Shown here one piece after another: positions 52,501 through 60,819 of a stretch of DNA of 64,000 bases; position 1 is the first letter of the stretch, and each line of letters opens with the position of its first letter. The stretch covers positions 62,001 through 126,000 of the forward strand of contig NZ_BBUZ01000034.1 in NCBI RefSeq assembly GCF_001417735.1, in the 5' to 3' direction. The position numbers and the translations under genes were made by a program. The DNA is from Streptomyces sp. NBRC 110028 (lineage in GTDB: Bacteria; Actinomycetota; Actinomycetes; Streptomycetales; Streptomycetaceae). The notes under the pieces were generated by a model that had not been told where the DNA came from, ran no database searches, and saw nothing but the letters and a program-made list of their open reading frames with translations.

Positions 52501-53578
52501 GCCCCGCACCCCCCGCGAGGAGACGCTGTGCGCGCTGTTCGGCGAGGTGCTGGGCGTCCCCGACGTCACCATCGACGACGACTTCTTCCTGCTCGGCGGC
52601 CACTCCCTGCTCGCCTCCAAGCTGGCCAGCCAGGCCCGTACCGCCCTGGACACCGAGCTGTCGATGCGTGACCTCTTCGAGGCCCCCACCGTCGCCCGCC
52701 TGGTGGCCCGCCTCGACGCCGCCACCCCCGCCGACGCGCCCCAGTCGCAGCCGCTCGACATCCTGCTGCCGCTGCGCGGCGAGGGCGGGCGCCCGCCGCT
52801 GTTCTGCGTCCACCCCGGCGGCGGCCTCGGCTGGTCCTACACCGGCCTGATGCGCCACCTCGCCCCCGACCAGCCCGTCTACGCCCTCCAGGCGCGCGGC
52901 CTGACCGAGCCCGACGTGCTGCCCGCCAGCATCCCCGAGATGGCCGCCGACTACCTGGACCAGATCCGCACCGTCCAGCCCACCGGCCCGTACCACCTGC
53001 TCGGCTGGTCCTTCGGCGGGCTCATCGCGCACGCCATGGCCACCCGGCTGCAGAGCGAGGGCGAGGAGGTCGCCACCCTCACCGTCATCGACGCCTACCC
53101 CGACAACGACCTGGCCCTGCCGGACCTCCCCGAGCTGAGCAAGCGCCAGTGGCTCGGCGTCCTCCTCGACGACATCGGCGGCGGCGACATCTTCGCCCCC
53201 GGCTGGCTCGCCGCCCACCCCGACGGCGTCGACGACGGCGACCGGCTGGCCGCCGACCTCAGCCGCGAAACCGGCCTGCCGGAACGGCTCCTGGAGGGCG
53301 AGCACAGCTTCCCGCTGCTCGACATCTTCCTCAACGACCAGGAGCTGATGCGCAAATTCGCCCCCGACCGCTTCGAGGGCGACATGCTCCTCTTCACCGC
53401 CGACGAGGAGATACCCGGCTACCAGCGCGACGCCTCCCACGTCCCGCAGGCCTGGCAGCCCTACGTCTCCGGCGCCCTCAAGATCCACGGCATCCCGACC
53501 CACCACTACCACCTGCTGCGCGAGGAAGCCCTGACCCTGATAGGCCCGGCGGTCGCCCAGGCCCTGGACACCCGCTGA
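49529..53578 (+). CDS. Single-module non-ribosomal peptide synthetase (C-A-T-TE)
   Basis: 1349 aa from GTG 49529. Condensation domain with H141-H142-x-x-x-D146; adenylation domain from about residue 460, with core A3 (YTSGSTGRPKG) at about 629-639; carrier domain with phosphopantetheine S1026 (LGGHSL); thioesterase with S1161 (GWSFGG). The order and size match EntF. Aligning with PheA, the ten specificity residues read D-A-A-Q-F-G-V-V-D-K, closest to Gln or Glu codes rather than Ser. No MbtH, tailoring or second module is adjacent. A 15-bp tandem duplication lies in the A domain at 51308-51340. Confidence 0.92.
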   Translation: MQPAVPAARLPLSTGQSEIWFIQQLEPPESTTFKVGEYLEIQGPIDTAIFERALRQAVLEAEPYNVRVGEDDGVPWQVLDPVTDWDFPVLDLGGEPDPHAAAVRWMKHDLATKLELDDHPLFSFALLKLNDDCFLWYQGSHHIVSDAGSAALLGRRTAEIYTALAEGTDPAAGETVFGSLRTLLDRDEEYRSSDDFAKDRAYWTEHFADSPEPARLSGRPGDDLSSVLRETAYLTEAEAVELRAAARKYATHWSAMIIAATATYLHRLTGKSDIILTLPVTARTDATLRGIPGMFANVVPLRIQVRSDMRIRDLVRKVSREVRQALRHQRYRHIDLARDLHLPDGGNGFLGPHVNIMTYDYDFDFAGHRVVGHNLSNGTVEDLSIMGYDRSDGTGIRIDLNANSNLYTADGLIAHRERYLRLLRILADTSDKERTVGGIELLSAEERRRAAEEWNDTAHATSGSTLPALFASQAARTPDAEAVVLGDTRLSYAELDRAADRLAHRLIERGAGPERTVAVALPRSPELVIALLAVLKSGAAYLPLELDYPADRLAFMLDDAAPALLVTRTEHADELPAADGVERLLLDSSPVSPYDTAAYDTAAYDADPYAETGAPRIALDPEHPAYVIYTSGSTGRPKGVLVPHRAIVNCLEWMRGSHPLTPEDRLLQKTPAGFDASVAEFFWPLVSGATLVLAQPGGHKDPAYLVRTVREERITTLQFVPSMLRAFLAEPDVAAQCAGSLRQVFCGGEALPRETADRLHGLLPGVPLHNVYGPTEATVDISAHTCEPGATGPVPIGAPVWNSRLYVLDSALRHVPAGAVGEIYLAGPQLARGYHDRPSLTAERFVPDPYGHLFGAPGARMYRTGDLARRLPDGDVAYLGRSDDQVKLRGFRIETGEVEAALRTLPDVAEAVAVVREDQPGDQRLVAYLTAEGEAPPCVATAREMLHRDLPEHMVPTAFMVLDTLPLSPNGKLDRAALPVPSHEAARGGRAPRTPREETLCALFGEVLGVPDVTIDDDFFLLGGHSLLASKLASQARTALDTELSMRDLFEAPTVARLVARLDAATPADAPQSQPLDILLPLRGEGGRPPLFCVHPGGGLGWSYTGLMRHLAPDQPVYALQARGLTEPDVLPASIPEMAADYLDQIRTVQPTGPYHLLGWSFGGLIAHAMATRLQSEGEEVATLTVIDAYPDNDLALPDLPELSKRQWLGVLLDDIGGGDIFAPGWLAAHPDGVDDGDRLAADLSRETGLPERLLEGEHSFPLLDIFLNDQELMRKFAPDRFEGDMLLFTADEEIPGYQRDASHVPQAWQPYVSGALKIHGIPTHHYHLLREEALTLIGPAVAQALDTR
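51308..51340 (+). repeat. 15-bp tandem duplication inside NRPS A domain
   Basis: GACACCGCCGCGTAC occurs twice in tandem (51311-51325 and 51326-51340), preceded by a third TAC-type unit, giving a YDTAAYDTAAYD peptide loop between A2 and A3. Surface loop; probably neutral. Confidence 0.7.
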
Positions 53579-53580
53579 CC

Positions 53581-53599
53581 CGGCGGCGGGACGCCGCCG
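53581..53599 (+). terminator. Hairpin after the peptide synthetase
   Basis: CGGCGGC (53581-53587) pairs with GCCGCCG (53593-53599), directly after the stop. Confidence 0.6.
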
Positions 53600-53722
53600 G
53601 CCGGCGCCCCGCCGCAGGCCCGCCACAGGCCCGCCGCCCGGTGTTCGGCGGACACCGAACCGGTCACCGTCTAGCGTCGGGCCCATGAATCTTCCCTCAG
53701 CCGGAGAACGAGGAGTGACCGC

Positions 53723-54493
53723 GTGACGCCGTGGGAGATGGTGGCCGTCTTCGCGGCGGGTGTGGGCGCGGGCGGAATCAACTCCGTCGTCGGGTCCGGG
53801 ACGCTGATCACGTTCCCCGTGCTCCTCGCCACCGGTCTGCCGCCCGTCACCGCCACGGTGTCCAACGCGCTCGGCCTCATCCCCGGCTCCATCAGCGGCG
53901 CCGTCGGCTACCGCAAGGAGCTGCGGGGGCAGGGCAAGCGGGTGCTGAAGCTGAGCGCCGGGGCCCTGGTCGGGGGGCTCGGGGGCGCCACACTGCTGCT
54001 GACGCTGCCCAGCACGGCGTTCGAGCGGATCGTGCCGACGCTGGTCGGCCTGGCGCTCGTCCTGGTCGTGCTCCAGCCGCTGATCTCCAAGAAGACGCGC
54101 GCCCGCCGCGAGGCGAGGGCTGAGGGCTCCGCCCGGCGGGACGTCGGTCCGCTGCTGCTGCTCGGGCTGACGCTCGCCAGCGTCTACGGCGGCTACTTCG
54201 CCGCCGCGCAAGGCATCCTCTACATGTCCCTGATGGGCATGCTCCTCGACGAGCCGATGCAGCGCCTCAACGGCATCAAGAACGTCCTCGCCGCCGTCGT
54301 GAACTCCGTCGCCGCGCTGTTCTTCCTCTTCGCCGCCCACTTCGACTGGACCGCCGTCGTCCTCATCGCGGCCGGCTCCGCCCTCGGCGGCATGACGGGG
54401 GCCGCGGTGGGCCGCCGCTTCAGCCCGACCGCGCTGCGGGCCCTGATCGTGACGGTGGGGACGGCGGCGATCGTGCAGCTGATGCTGCGGTGA
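53723..54493 (+). CDS. TauE/SafE-family sulfite/sulfonate exporter
   Basis: 256 aa from GTG 53723, with AGGAG seven bases upstream. Seven or eight helices with the family repeats (VGAGGINSVVGSGTLITFPVLL; YGGYFAAAQGILYMSLMG). Members export sulfite, sulfoacetate or related anions. It lies 144 bp after the peptide synthetase beyond a terminator, so a functional tie is uncertain. Confidence 0.9.
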   Translation: MTPWEMVAVFAAGVGAGGINSVVGSGTLITFPVLLATGLPPVTATVSNALGLIPGSISGAVGYRKELRGQGKRVLKLSAGALVGGLGGATLLLTLPSTAFERIVPTLVGLALVLVVLQPLISKKTRARREARAEGSARRDVGPLLLLGLTLASVYGGYFAAAQGILYMSLMGMLLDEPMQRLNGIKNVLAAVVNSVAALFFLFAAHFDWTAVVLIAAGSALGGMTGAAVGRRFSPTALRALIVTVGTAAIVQLMLR

Positions 54494-54748
54494 CTCACCG
54501 CGGGGTGATGGTGTCGCCCGTGACGAGCGCGGCCGCGTCGGAGACCTCCCGGGGAAGCCGAGGTCCCCGCCCGACGTCAGCCCACCGCACGCGGCCCGGC
54601 GAAACCGTTTGTTCCAGCACGCCAGCGGCGTGTTAGTGATGGGTTAGCCGATCAACAGCAGTGACGGACACAGTTGTTCCGGACGCGGAACGCACCACCG
54701 AGCGCGCACCGCGTCCGCCGACGCACCTCGACCATCCCTGGGGATTCC

Positions 54749-55381
54749 ATGCCGCGCACGACCGCTCCTCGCCACACCCGCACCGTCGCCGTCGCCTCGC
54801 TGGTCGCCGCCGCCGCGCTCTCGCTCACCGCCTGCCAGGGCGACGGGACCGGCGCCAGGGCAAGCTCACCGTCGGCCACCGCGAACGGCACGGGCGGCTC
54901 CGGTGGGGACATCGGCGGCAAGGCGAGCGGCTCCGGCGGTTCCACGGCGGTGAGGGCCTGCGCCGGCGACCGGTTGAAGGCCGCCTGGTCGAACTTCGAG
55001 GGCGGCCCGGACATGGAGTACGACGAGCAGCAAACCGCCCGCGTGGTGCTGCGGAACACCGGCCCGGCCGACTGCGTCATGGCCGGTTTCCCCGGCGTCC
55101 AGCTCCGGGCCGCCACCGGCGAGACATGGGACCTGCGGCGCACCGACGACAAGCCGCGGACCGTCCGGCTCGACGCCGGCGGCCGGGCCACCTTCGACAT
55201 CACGTTCCTGGCGTCGACCCGCGACGACGACAGGAAGTTCAAGCCGGCCCAGGTGCTCGTCACCCCGCCGAACGAGCGGCGGAGCATCCCGCTGGACTGG
55301 CCGTACGGCGGCGAGCTGCTGGACCAGGCGGCCGCCACCCACCCGGGGACCTTCGTCGGCCCGGTCAACCCGCCGGAGTAG
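54749..55381 (+). CDS. DUF4232 lipoprotein
   Basis: 210 aa from ATG 54749 (GGGGA upstream). Signal VASLVAAAALSLTAC ends in the lipobox LTAC. A Ser/Gly-rich linker precedes a DUF4232 beta domain (VLRNTGPADCVMAGFPGVQL with two Cys). Surface-exposed in the envelope; function unknown. It converges on the molybdenum hydroxylase operon 16 bp away. Confidence 0.87.
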   Translation: MPRTTAPRHTRTVAVASLVAAAALSLTACQGDGTGARASSPSATANGTGGSGGDIGGKASGSGGSTAVRACAGDRLKAAWSNFEGGPDMEYDEQQTARVVLRNTGPADCVMAGFPGVQLRAATGETWDLRRTDDKPRTVRLDAGGRATFDITFLASTRDDDRKFKPAQVLVTPPNERRSIPLDWPYGGELLDQAAATHPGTFVGPVNPPE

Positions 55382-55397
55382 GCCCGTCCCGGGGCCC

Positions 55398-57719
55398 CTA
55401 CGTCCGGTTGACCACCGCCGCCTGGGGGCGGATCGGGAGGCGGTTGACCGGGCGGCCGGTGGCGGCGCGGACGGCCGCCGCGACCGCCGCCGGGGAGGTC
55501 ACGACCGGGACCGCGCTGGCCGGCTTCGCGCCGAAGGGGGCCACCACGTCACGCTCCTCGACCAGTTTGACGATGTGGATGTCGGGGACGTCCACGGCGG
55601 TCGGCAGCGCGTAGCCGGTGAGGTCGGGGTGGCGGATGACGCCGCGCGAGGTGCGCAGGTTCTCGGTGAGGGCGGCGCCGATGCCCTGGGCGATGCCGGA
55701 CTCGATACGGGTCTTGAGCTGGCGCGGGTTGAGCACCCGGCCCACGTCCTGGGCGACGGTCATCTCCACGACCCGGACCGCGCCGATCTCGATGTCGACG
55801 TCCACCACGGCCCGCACCGCGCAGAAGGCGAGGCCGACGAAGGCGTCGCCCTGGCCGGTCTCGTCGAGCGGTTCGGTGGGGTGGGGGCGGCACTGGGCGG
55901 TGGCCCACAGCTCCTTGCCCTCAAGGGCTTCCTCGACGGTGGTGCTGAGGACGCCGTCGTACGAGGTGATCTTGCCGTCGGCGATGGTCAGCAGCTCGGT
56001 GGACATGCCGAACTTGTGCGCCAGCGGCTGGAGCAGCTGGGTGCGGACCATCTTGGCGGCGCGCTCGACCGCACCGCCCGAGACCCAGGTGTGGCGGCCG
56101 CGCGAGGCGGGACCGGCCGGGGGCTGGTCGGTGTCGACGGGGGCGACATGGACCTCCTCGATGCCGAGGACGTCCTGCACGATCTGGCGGGCCAGGGTGG
56201 CGAAGCCCTGACCGGTCTCGACGGCCGCGCAGATGACGGTGGCGACCGGGCCGGTGACCTTGACGGTGGCGGTGGACACCTCGTCGGCGCCCTCCGCGCC
56301 CAGCATGTGCACCATGCCCAGCGCGTAGCCGACGCCGCGCCGCACGGCGGCCGGGTCGCCGGCGCCCTCAAGGCCGCCGGGCAGCAGCCAGTCCTCCTCG
56401 GGGTCGTCGGCCGGGAGGGCGGGCAGCGGCGCGTCGTTGACGGCCTGCAGCAGCTCGGCGACCGGCGCCGGGCAGGTGACGGTCTGTCCGGTGGGCAGCA
56501 GATCGCCGGTGGCCATGGCGTTGCGCATCCGGATCTCGACCGGGTCGAGGCCGAGCTTGGCCGCGAGCTTGTCCATCTGGCCCTCGTACGCCGCGCACAC
56601 CTGCATCGCGCCCTCGCCGCGGACATGGCCCGACGGCGGGTTGTTGGTGCGGACCGCCCAGCCCTCGATGAAGGCGTGCGGTACGACGTACGGGCCGCAG
56701 GCGAACGACACGGCGGCGGCCAGGGTGTCGGCCGAGGAGTCCGCGTAGGCGCCGGCGTCCAGCAGGATCTGCGCCTCGATCTTCACCAGCTTGCCCTGCG
56801 CGTCCGCGTGGTGGCGGTAGCGCAGCAGGGTGGGGTGGCGGTGGGCGTGGCCGAGGAAGGACTCCTCGCGGGTGGCGGCGAGCTTGACCGGGTGGCCGGT
56901 GCGCAGCGCGAGCAGCCCGAGCGGCAGCTGCATCCCGGGGTCCTCGCGCTCGCCCATGGCGCCGGGGACGCCGGTGACGACGACCTTGACGCGCTCCGGC
57001 TCCAGACCGAAGCAGGCGGCGGCCAGGTCGCGGTCGGCGTGCGGGTCGGTGGAGGCCGTGTAGATCTCCACGCCGCCGTCCGGACGCGGTACGGCGAGGC
57101 CCGCCTCGGCGCCGATGGGCGCCGGGTCCTGGCGGCCGATCCGGTACAGGCCCTCGACGATGACCTCTCCGATGACCTCCGGGTCGCCGAAGGACAGCGG
57201 GATGTGGCGGACCAGGTTGCCGTCGGGGTGCAGCGGTTCCGCGGCGAACGCCTGCTCGGGGTCGGTGACCGGCTCCAGCACCTCGTACTCGACGGCGATG
57301 GCGGCCGCGGCCAGCCGGGCGGTGTCGGGGTGGTCGGCGGCGACCGCGGCGATGGGCTCGCCGTGGTGGCGCACCAGGTCCTTGGCGAACACCGGCCGGT
57401 CGGCGACCCGGCGGCCGTGCGAGGCGTCACCGGGCACGTCGGCGTGGGTCACCACGGCGTGCACCCCGGGCATCCCGGCGGCCGGGGAGGTGTCGATGGA
57501 GACGATGCGGGCGTGCGGGTGCGGTGAGCGCAGCACGGCGGCCCACAGCAGGCCCTCGGCCCACAGGTCGGCGGCGTACGGGAAGGTGCCGGACGCCTTG
57601 GCCGTCACGTCGGCGGGCTGGAGCGACACACCGAGCCCCATGTGGGGCGGTGGCGGGACGGGCGTTCCGGCGGAGGGGGTTGCGGTGACGGCTCCCGCGC
57701 CGTCCGCGATTCCGGTCAT
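55398..57719 (-). CDS. Xanthine-dehydrogenase-type molybdenum subunit
   Basis: 773 aa. The two molybdopterin-binding domains are recognisable: GTFPYAADLWAEGLLWAAVLRSPHPHARI, LALRTGHPVKLAATREESFLGH, SGHVRGEGAMQVCAAYE and ETGQGFATLARQI. The family glycine-rich GxGE segment bearing the catalytic Glu aligns with AK-PASA-VPVV, so A736 replaces the Glu. In XDH that Glu is essential. The GGFGGKED stretch is also altered (VPGAMGERED). It overlaps the FeS subunit gene by ATGA. The substrate is therefore unclear. Confidence 0.92.
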   Translation of the reverse strand: MTGIADGAGAVTATPSAGTPVPPPPHMGLGVSLQPADVTAKASGTFPYAADLWAEGLLWAAVLRSPHPHARIVSIDTSPAAGMPGVHAVVTHADVPGDASHGRRVADRPVFAKDLVRHHGEPIAAVAADHPDTARLAAAAIAVEYEVLEPVTDPEQAFAAEPLHPDGNLVRHIPLSFGDPEVIGEVIVEGLYRIGRQDPAPIGAEAGLAVPRPDGGVEIYTASTDPHADRDLAAACFGLEPERVKVVVTGVPGAMGEREDPGMQLPLGLLALRTGHPVKLAATREESFLGHAHRHPTLLRYRHHADAQGKLVKIEAQILLDAGAYADSSADTLAAAVSFACGPYVVPHAFIEGWAVRTNNPPSGHVRGEGAMQVCAAYEGQMDKLAAKLGLDPVEIRMRNAMATGDLLPTGQTVTCPAPVAELLQAVNDAPLPALPADDPEEDWLLPGGLEGAGDPAAVRRGVGYALGMVHMLGAEGADEVSTATVKVTGPVATVICAAVETGQGFATLARQIVQDVLGIEEVHVAPVDTDQPPAGPASRGRHTWVSGGAVERAAKMVRTQLLQPLAHKFGMSTELLTIADGKITSYDGVLSTTVEEALEGKELWATAQCRPHPTEPLDETGQGDAFVGLAFCAVRAVVDVDIEIGAVRVVEMTVAQDVGRVLNPRQLKTRIESGIAQGIGAALTENLRTSRGVIRHPDLTGYALPTAVDVPDIHIVKLVEERDVVAPFGAKPASAVPVVTSPAAVAAAVRAATGRPVNRLPIRPQAAVVNRT

Positions 57720-59923
57720 GCCGATGCCCTTCCCATACCGCTGCCGTTGCCGCCGTCGCCCCGGTTCCCGGTGCCGGGCGGGCCCGCCTGGCGCGGGATG
57801 CGGGCCGGGTCGTGTGCCGCCGCCTCGTCCTGCGCGGCCTCCGCGGCCCGCGCCGCCTCCTCGGCCGCCTCACGGGACGCCACGACCTCGCGCACGGCGT
57901 CGACCACCCCGCGGTAGCCGGAGCAGCGGCACAGGTTGCCGCAGAGCGCCTGGCGGGTCTCCTGGTCGGTGGGGGCGTGGTTGCCCTCCAGGAGGTCGTG
58001 CACGGTCATGGCGAGTCCTGGCACGCAGAAGCCGCACTGGACGGCGCCGCACTCGGCCAGCGCGCGCTGGACGTCGGAGGGCTGGCCGTCCTGGCCCAGG
58101 CCCTCGACCGTACGGACCTCCGAGCCCGCGGCGGTCGCGGCGGGCACCAGGCAGGAGGCGACGAGCCGCCCGTCGACCTGGACCGAGCAGGCACCGCACT
58201 CGCCCTGCGAGCAGCCGTCCTTGGCGCCCGCGAGGCCGAGCCGCTCGCGCAGCACGTACAGCAGTGACTCGCCGATCCAGGAGTCGGTGACGGGCCGGTC
58301 GGCGCCGTTGACGTGCAGCACGTACGACGCCTGGGGGTGCTCGCTGTGGGCCGGGTCCAGCGGGTCCGGGGCGGCTGCCTGGTCCGCGTCCTCGGTGGGG
58401 GCGTCCACGGCCTCGGGGGCGTCCGCCGGAGCCTCGGCCGGGGCGGACCGCTCCGCGGCGTCCGTGAACGCCTCCTCGGCCGTGGCCGGTTCGGCCTCTG
58501 CCATGGCCTCTGCCATGGGCTCTGGCATGGGCTCTGGCATGGGCTCGGTCATGGGCTCTGCCATGGGACCAGCCGGAGCCTCGGCCATGGACCCGGCCTC
58601 GGGCCCGTCGGCGGCCGGGCTGCCGTGCGGCGGGGTGTGCGCGCCGGTGACGTCGGTGAACTCGCCGTGCCAGGCGGCCTCTTCGGGCAGGACGCCGTTC
58701 GCCGCGGGGCCCGCGTGCCGGTCGTCGTCCCGCTCCGGCACCCGTTCCCGTACGAACGCGGCGGAGTCCCCGGCCGCCGCACCGTGCCAGCCGTGGCCGT
58801 CCGTGCCGTGCGGCGGAGTGCCGTGGGCCGGGATGCCGTGCGCCGGGATGCCGTGCGCCGGGGTGCCGTGCGCCGGGGTGCCGTGCGCCGGGGTGCCGTG
58901 CGCGGGCGTGCCCTGGGGCGGGGTCCCGTGCGGCGGGGTCGCCGGGCCGGAGTGCTCGCGCGCCGTGTCGTCGTCGGGCATGCGCAGCGGGCGGCGCGCC
59001 GGAGCGCCCTGCCGGGCGGCCGGGCCGGGGCGGCCCTCGACCGCGTACTGCCCGGATTCCTCCACGCCCTCGTCGGCCGCCGGGACCGACCACTGGCCGC
59101 TGTGTCCCGTCTGGCCGGTATGCCCCTGGTCGACGTGCGGCTGCTGGTACGGGGCGGCCTGCTGCTGCGGCGCGTTACGGCCGAACGGCAGCCGCAGCTG
59201 GGCGGTCTCCCGCGGATCGCCGAGGTCACCGGGATCGCCGGGGAGGACCGGACCGGCCGGACCGCCGTGACCCGCCGGACCGCCGTACGGCGGGGCCGCC
59301 GGGCCGGGGTGGTCGTCGACCCGGTACTCGCCGGTCTCGTCCACGCCCTCGTCGCCCGCGACCGGGATCGTCCACTGGCCGGCCTGCACCGGGGTGCCCT
59401 CGCCGTGGGACGCGCCCTCGGGCAGCGGCCAGTCGTCGACCGGCTCCTCGGTGCGCAACGGCCAATGACCGGTGTGCGGCACGTGTTCGCCTTGATTCGA
59501 GGGGTCCTCGGCGGGCGCCGGCCACTGGGGGGTGCCGTGCGGGTCCTGGTGGCCGCCGTACCCGTAGCCGCCGGAACCGCCGGTGTCCGTGTGCGGCACG
59601 GTCCAGTGCCCGGTCCCGGAGTGACCGGAGTGGTCGTGCCCGGGCGCGTCGTACGGGCCGCCGTGCCCCGCGGGCTGCCACTGGCCGCCCTGTGACGGCG
59701 TGCCGCCCTGCGAGGGCACGCCGGGCACCGGCGGCGGGGTGTAGCCGGTGCCGGGTGCGGCGAGCGGGTCCCAGCCGGAGTCCGGGTCGCCCGGCTCCGG
59801 GAACTGGAAGTCGGGCGGAAGCTGGACGAAAGCCGTCGACTCCGCGTCGTACTCCGGGCCGTGCGGCATCGGCTGCCACCCGCTCCCCGGGTCCGGCCGG
59901 TGCGGCTGCTGTTCGTCACTCAC
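57716..59923 (-). CDS. Molybdenum hydroxylase [2Fe-2S] subunit with 530-aa low-complexity extension
   Basis: 735 aa from GTG 59923, overlapping the FAD-subunit stop as GTGA. The C-terminal 200 residues are the two-cluster domain: CSQGECGAC from residue 571 (plant-type cluster), CGFC and CGNLCRC at 661 (all-alpha cluster). Residues 1 to about 530 are Pro/Gly/His/Glu-rich, with GTPAH-type and PMPEP-type tandem repeats, and are predicted disordered. Normal subunits are about 160-200 aa. No export signal precedes the extension. Confidence 0.9.
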   Translation of the reverse strand: MSDEQQPHRPDPGSGWQPMPHGPEYDAESTAFVQLPPDFQFPEPGDPDSGWDPLAAPGTGYTPPPVPGVPSQGGTPSQGGQWQPAGHGGPYDAPGHDHSGHSGTGHWTVPHTDTGGSGGYGYGGHQDPHGTPQWPAPAEDPSNQGEHVPHTGHWPLRTEEPVDDWPLPEGASHGEGTPVQAGQWTIPVAGDEGVDETGEYRVDDHPGPAAPPYGGPAGHGGPAGPVLPGDPGDLGDPRETAQLRLPFGRNAPQQQAAPYQQPHVDQGHTGQTGHSGQWSVPAADEGVEESGQYAVEGRPGPAARQGAPARRPLRMPDDDTAREHSGPATPPHGTPPQGTPAHGTPAHGTPAHGTPAHGIPAHGIPAHGTPPHGTDGHGWHGAAAGDSAAFVRERVPERDDDRHAGPAANGVLPEEAAWHGEFTDVTGAHTPPHGSPAADGPEAGSMAEAPAGPMAEPMTEPMPEPMPEPMAEAMAEAEPATAEEAFTDAAERSAPAEAPADAPEAVDAPTEDADQAAAPDPLDPAHSEHPQASYVLHVNGADRPVTDSWIGESLLYVLRERLGLAGAKDGCSQGECGACSVQVDGRLVASCLVPAATAAGSEVRTVEGLGQDGQPSDVQRALAECGAVQCGFCVPGLAMTVHDLLEGNHAPTDQETRQALCGNLCRCSGYRGVVDAVREVVASREAAEEAARAAEAAQDEAAAHDPARIPRQAGPPGTGNRGDGGNGSGMGRASA
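58495..58567. repeat. 12-bp tandem repeats in FeS-subunit gene
   Basis: Six imperfect units of the type CTCTGCCATGGG / CTCTGGCATGGG encode the Met/Ala/Glu/Pro repeats of the disordered extension. Confidence 0.75.
58805..58940. repeat. 15-bp tandem repeats in FeS-subunit gene
   Basis: About eight units of CCGTGCGCCGGGGTG type encode GTPAH and related pentapeptides in the disordered extension. Confidence 0.8.
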
Positions 59924-60819
59924 GCGAGTGCCCTCCCCAATGCTCGGCGGGCCAGGGCTGCCACCGTACGCCTCAGATGGAGCGCCGCGGGCGGCAGGGG
60001 GACCGGTTCGGAGCCGTCCTCCGGTGGCGGCTGGTCGGGGATGCACGCGGCGGCCACGTATTCGCCGAATGCCGTGGTGACCTGCGGATCGAGATGACCG
60101 CGGTCGCCGTCCCAGTCGATGAGCGAGGCGACCCAGCGCTCGGCCTCCAGCGGCCGCAGCGGCATCGGCGCGACCGCCCCCACCGCGCAGCGCACCCCGC
60201 GGCGCGCCGGGTCGAGGACGATGGCGACGGACGCGGTGGCCCGGCCGGGGCCGGTGCGCCCGGTGGCCTTGAGGAAGGCCTGCGGGGCGTGCAGCAGCGG
60301 AACCCGGACGAATCCGACGAGTTCACCGGGGCTCAGCATCTCGACCCCGGCGAGCAGATGACTGACCGGGATCTCGCGGCGCGCGCCCTCGGGCCCGGCG
60401 ATGACGAGGGTGGCCTCCAGGGCGGCGAGCACCGGCAGCGCGTCGCCGGTGGGGGCGGCGCTGACGATGTTGCCGCCGAGCGTTCCGGCGTTGCGGATCT
60501 GCGGGGGGCCCGCGGCGCGCGCGGCCGCGGCCAGGGCCGGGATGAGCGCCGCGAAGTCGGGGCGGCCCATCCGGGCGTGGGTGAGTCCGGCGCCGAGCAG
60601 GGCGTGTCCGTCCAGGTAGCGCCAGCCGCGGATTTCGCTGATCCGGCCGAGCCCGACGAGCGCGGCGGGCCGCAGCAGGCCGGAGTTGACCGCGGCCATC
60701 AGATCGGTGCCGCCGGCGACGGGCACGGCGGCGGGCATGGCGGCCAGCGCCGCCACGGCCTCATCGAGCGAGCCCGGCAACGTCACCGTGTGCGCCGCCT
60801 GCGGTGCGTGCGTGGTCAA
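59920..60819 (-). CDS. Molybdenum hydroxylase FAD subunit
   Basis: 299 aa. CO-dehydrogenase/XDH FAD-binding type: VPVAGGTDLMAAVNSG (first flavin loop), RNAGTLGGNIVSAAPTGDALP (second), and a C-terminal domain with EVLSPGELVGFVRVP-like sequence (EMLSPGELVGFVRVP). First gene of the three-subunit operon FAD, FeS, Mo, each joined by 4-bp overlap. Transfers electrons from FeS clusters to NAD or another acceptor. Confidence 0.94.
   Translation of the reverse strand: MTTHAPQAAHTVTLPGSLDEAVAALAAMPAAVPVAGGTDLMAAVNSGLLRPAALVGLGRISEIRGWRYLDGHALLGAGLTHARMGRPDFAALIPALAAAARAAGPPQIRNAGTLGGNIVSAAPTGDALPVLAALEATLVIAGPEGARREIPVSHLLAGVEMLSPGELVGFVRVPLLHAPQAFLKATGRTGPGRATASVAIVLDPARRGVRCAVGAVAPMPLRPLEAERWVASLIDWDGDRGHLDPQVTTAFGEYVAAACIPDQPPPEDGSEPVPLPPAALHLRRTVAALARRALGRALA

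Noticed and set aside
49135..53578. NRPS as part of an island inserted at tRNA-Cys
   Set aside because: tRNA-Cys is intact and no integrase, transposase or repeat of the tRNA end was seen.
49178..54340. A 1720-codon open frame on the minus strand opposite the peptide synthetase
   Set aside because: Long antisense frames are common in high-GC DNA. Its composition is Gly/Arg/Val/Ala repetitive, and the plus frame has clear C-A-T-TE domains.
55575..57527. A 650-codon plus-strand frame opposite the molybdenum subunit
   Set aside because: Low-complexity Gly/Val/Asp/Ala sequence, mirror of a well-supported gene.
58805..58940. Repeat array resembling CRISPR
   Set aside because: The units are contiguous 15-bp codon repeats without spacers inside a reading frame.
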